Positions 62,444 through 64,000 of a DNA stretch of 64,000 nt are shown here, piece after piece. How positions within the stretch are numbered: position 1 is the first letter of the stretch; the number at the start of each line of letters is the position of its first letter. The position numbers and the translations under genes were made by a program. The DNA lies in assembly GCA_035940575.1 (NCBI GenBank), contig DASZER010000044.1, positions 36,983 through 100,982 on the forward strand, in the 5' to 3' direction. The DNA comes from BP-191 sp035940575. GTDB lineage: Bacteria; Actinomycetota; Actinomycetes; BP-191. The notes under the pieces were generated by a model. It was given only the letters and a program-made list of their open reading frames with translations, was not told the origin of the DNA and did not search any database.

Positions 62444-64000
62444 GCCCCCGGCTCGTCCACGATCTCGGCGTCGACCACGTCCTCGTCGCCACCCGCGGCA
62501 CCCGCCGCGCCCGCGTCGCCGGCGGCGCCGCCGTCGGCGGGCGGCGTCTGCGCGTACATCGACGAGCCCATCTTCTGGCTGGCCGTCGCGAGCGCCTCGG
62601 TCGCCGTACGGACCGCCGCCACGTCGCTGCCGCCGAGCGCGGCCTTGAGCGCGCCGAGGGCCTCGTTGACCTCGGTCCGCTCGGCCTCGCCGACCTTGTC
62701 GCCGTTCTCGGCCAGGAACTTCTCGGTCTGGTAGACGAGCTGCTCGCCGGTGTTGCGGGTCTCCGCCTCGTCCTTGCGACGGCGGTCCTCCTCGGCGTAC
62801 TGCTCGGCCTCGCGCATCATCCGCTCGACGTCCTCCTTCGGGAGGGCCGAGCCGCCGGTGATCGTCATCGACTGCTCCTTGCCCGTCCCGAGGTCCTTCG
62901 CGGACACGTGGACGATGCCGTTAGCGTCGATGTCGAACGTCACCTCGATCTGCGGCACGTTGCGCGGCGCGGGCGGCAGGCCGGTCAGCTCGAACATGCC
63001 GAGCTTCTTGTTGTACGCCGCCATCTCGCGCTCGCCCTGGAACACCTGGATGTTCACCGACGGCTGGTTGTCCTCCGCGGTCGTGAACGTCTTCGAGCGC
63101 TTGGTCGGGATCGTGGTGTTGCGGTCGATCAGGCGCTCGAACAGGCCGCCCTTGACCTCGATGCCGAGCGAGAGCGGGGTGACGTCGAGGAGCAGGACGT
63201 CCTTGACCTCGCCCTTCATGACGCCGGCCTGCAGGCTTGCGCCGATGGCGACGACCTCGTCGGGGTTGACGCCCTTGTTCGGCTCCTTGCCGCCGGTCAG
63301 CTCGCGGACGAGCTCGCTCACGGCGGGCATGCGGGTCGAGCCGCCGACGAGGACGACGTGGTCGATGTCGTTGACGCTGATGTTCGCGTCCTTGACCGCC
63401 TGGTGGAACGGCCCCTTGCAGCGGTCGAGCAGGTCCGCCGTCATGCGCTGGAACTCGCTGCGCGTGAGCTTGGTCTCGAGGTGCAGCGGGCCCTCGGCGG
63501 AGGCGGTGATGTACGGCAGGTTGATGTGCGACTCCATCGAGCCGGACAGCTCGATCTTCGCCTTCTCGGCGGCCTCGCGGAGGCGCTGCATCGCCATCTT
63601 GTCCTTGGACAGGTCGATGCCGTGCGCGTTCTGGAACTCCTTGACGAGCCAGTCCATGACCCGCTGGTCCCAGTCGTCGCCGCCGAGGTTCGTGTCGCCG
63701 GAGGTCGACTTGACCTCCACGACGCCCTCGCCGATCTCGAGCAGCGACACGTCGAACGTGCCGCCGCCGAGGTCGAACACGAGGATCGTCTGGTCCTTCT
63801 CGCCCTTGTCGAGGCCGTACGCGAGCGCGGCCGCGGTGGGCTCGTTGACGATCCGCAGGACGTTGAGGCCGGCGATCTTGCCCGCCTCGGTCGTCGCCTG
63901 GCGCTGCGCGTCGTCGAAGTACGCGGGGACCGTGATGACGGCGTCGGTCACGGTGTCGCCGAGGTACGCCTCCGCGTCGCGCTTGAGCTTCTGCAGCACG
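62440..64000 (-). CDS. dnaK: Chaperone DnaK (Hsp70), 5' end beyond window
   Basis: 519+ residues of the C-terminal part; about 100 residues of the N-terminus are missing at the right edge. VFDLGGGTFDVSLLEIG and VVLVGGSTRMPAV are Hsp70 ATPase signatures. The substrate domain begins about DVTPLSLGIEVKGG, and the tail is Ala/Gly/Asp-rich. First gene of the dnaK-grpE-dnaJ-hspR-clpB operon. Confidence 0.98.
   Translation of the reverse strand, partial: VLQKLKRDAEAYLGDTVTDAVITVPAYFDDAQRQATTEAGKIAGLNVLRIVNEPTAAALAYGLDKGEKDQTILVFDLGGGTFDVSLLEIGEGVVEVKSTSGDTNLGGDDWDQRVMDWLVKEFQNAHGIDLSKDKMAMQRLREAAEKAKIELSGSMESHINLPYITASAEGPLHLETKLTRSEFQRMTADLLDRCKGPFHQAVKDANISVNDIDHVVLVGGSTRMPAVSELVRELTGGKEPNKGVNPDEVVAIGASLQAGVMKGEVKDVLLLDVTPLSLGIEVKGGLFERLIDRNTTIPTKRSKTFTTAEDNQPSVNIQVFQGEREMAAYNKKLGMFELTGLPPAPRNVPQIEVTFDIDANGIVHVSAKDLGTGKEQSMTITGGSALPKEDVERMMREAEQYAEEDRRRKDEAETRNTGEQLVYQTEKFLAENGDKVGEAERTEVNEALGALKAALGGSDVAAVRTATEALATASQKMGSSMYAQTPPADGGAAGDAGAAGAAGGDEDVVDAEIVDEPGA

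Overview
This window comes from a high-GC actinobacterium (Actinomycetota). The evidence is the very high third-position GC, the many GTG starts, the frequent GTGA/ATGA stop-start overlaps, and lineage-typical genes: a near-canonical BldC, HspR, DUF3073, DUF3151, a DinB/maleylpyruvate-isomerase-type protein of the mycothiol-dependent family, and a dnaK-grpE-dnaJ-hspR operon. The order bldC / conserved hypothetical / Leu-Val dehydrogenase / DUF3073 / purM / purF matches what I remember of Streptomyces. I cannot assign a genus.

Layout. (1) 1-9940: the 5' part of a giant secreted RTX calcium-binding protein that runs off the left edge. (2) 10150-11517: tRNA-Lys, a PadR-HAAS regulator/membrane pair, then tRNA-Glu, -Asp and -Phe. 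(3) 11533-16274: a hypothetical, a PNPOx-like flavoprotein, bldC, signal peptidase I, a conserved hypothetical, Leu/Val dehydrogenase and DUF3073. (4) 16282-42376: a dispersed purine cluster (purM, F, L, Q, S, C, B, E, D, A; nearly all of de novo AMP synthesis except purN, purH and purK). A leucine block (leader peptide, leuA, a 24-codon ORF, leuB, leuC, leuD), a lower-GC patch with two paralogous zinc-ribbon genes and a decayed cupredoxin, and several secreted or membrane genes are inserted into it. A Fic protein and three tandem four-cysteine secreted mini-proteins lie just before purA. (5) 42464-46265: small metabolic and hypothetical genes, including a tightly coupled hydrolase-GNAT-propeller-membrane operon. 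(6) 46271-48933: an inverted-repeat element, dodecin, small genes, and a two-gene low-GC cassette bounded by 31-bp direct repeats. (7) 48909-53820: class I aldolase, DedA, LemA, pyrE, a second copy of the inverted-repeat element, and an epimerase. (8) 54116-57656: a surface protein with six 112-residue DUF11-like repeats and a small Cys-rich secreted protein. (9) 57705-64000: the chaperone operon dnaK (partial)-grpE-dnaJ-hspR-clpB.

How genes work together. The pur genes convert PRPP through FGAR, AIR and SAICAR toward IMP, and purA/purB act again for AMP. leuA-D form one complete leucine module under an apparent leader-peptide control. HspR is the expected repressor of the chaperone operon that encodes it. 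The most unusual signals are the tandem four-Cys secreted peptides, the direct-repeat-bounded cassette in the 3' end of a housekeeping gene, the two copies of an inverted-repeat element that supplies stop codons to neighbouring genes, and the CxxC micro-ORF overlapping leuB.
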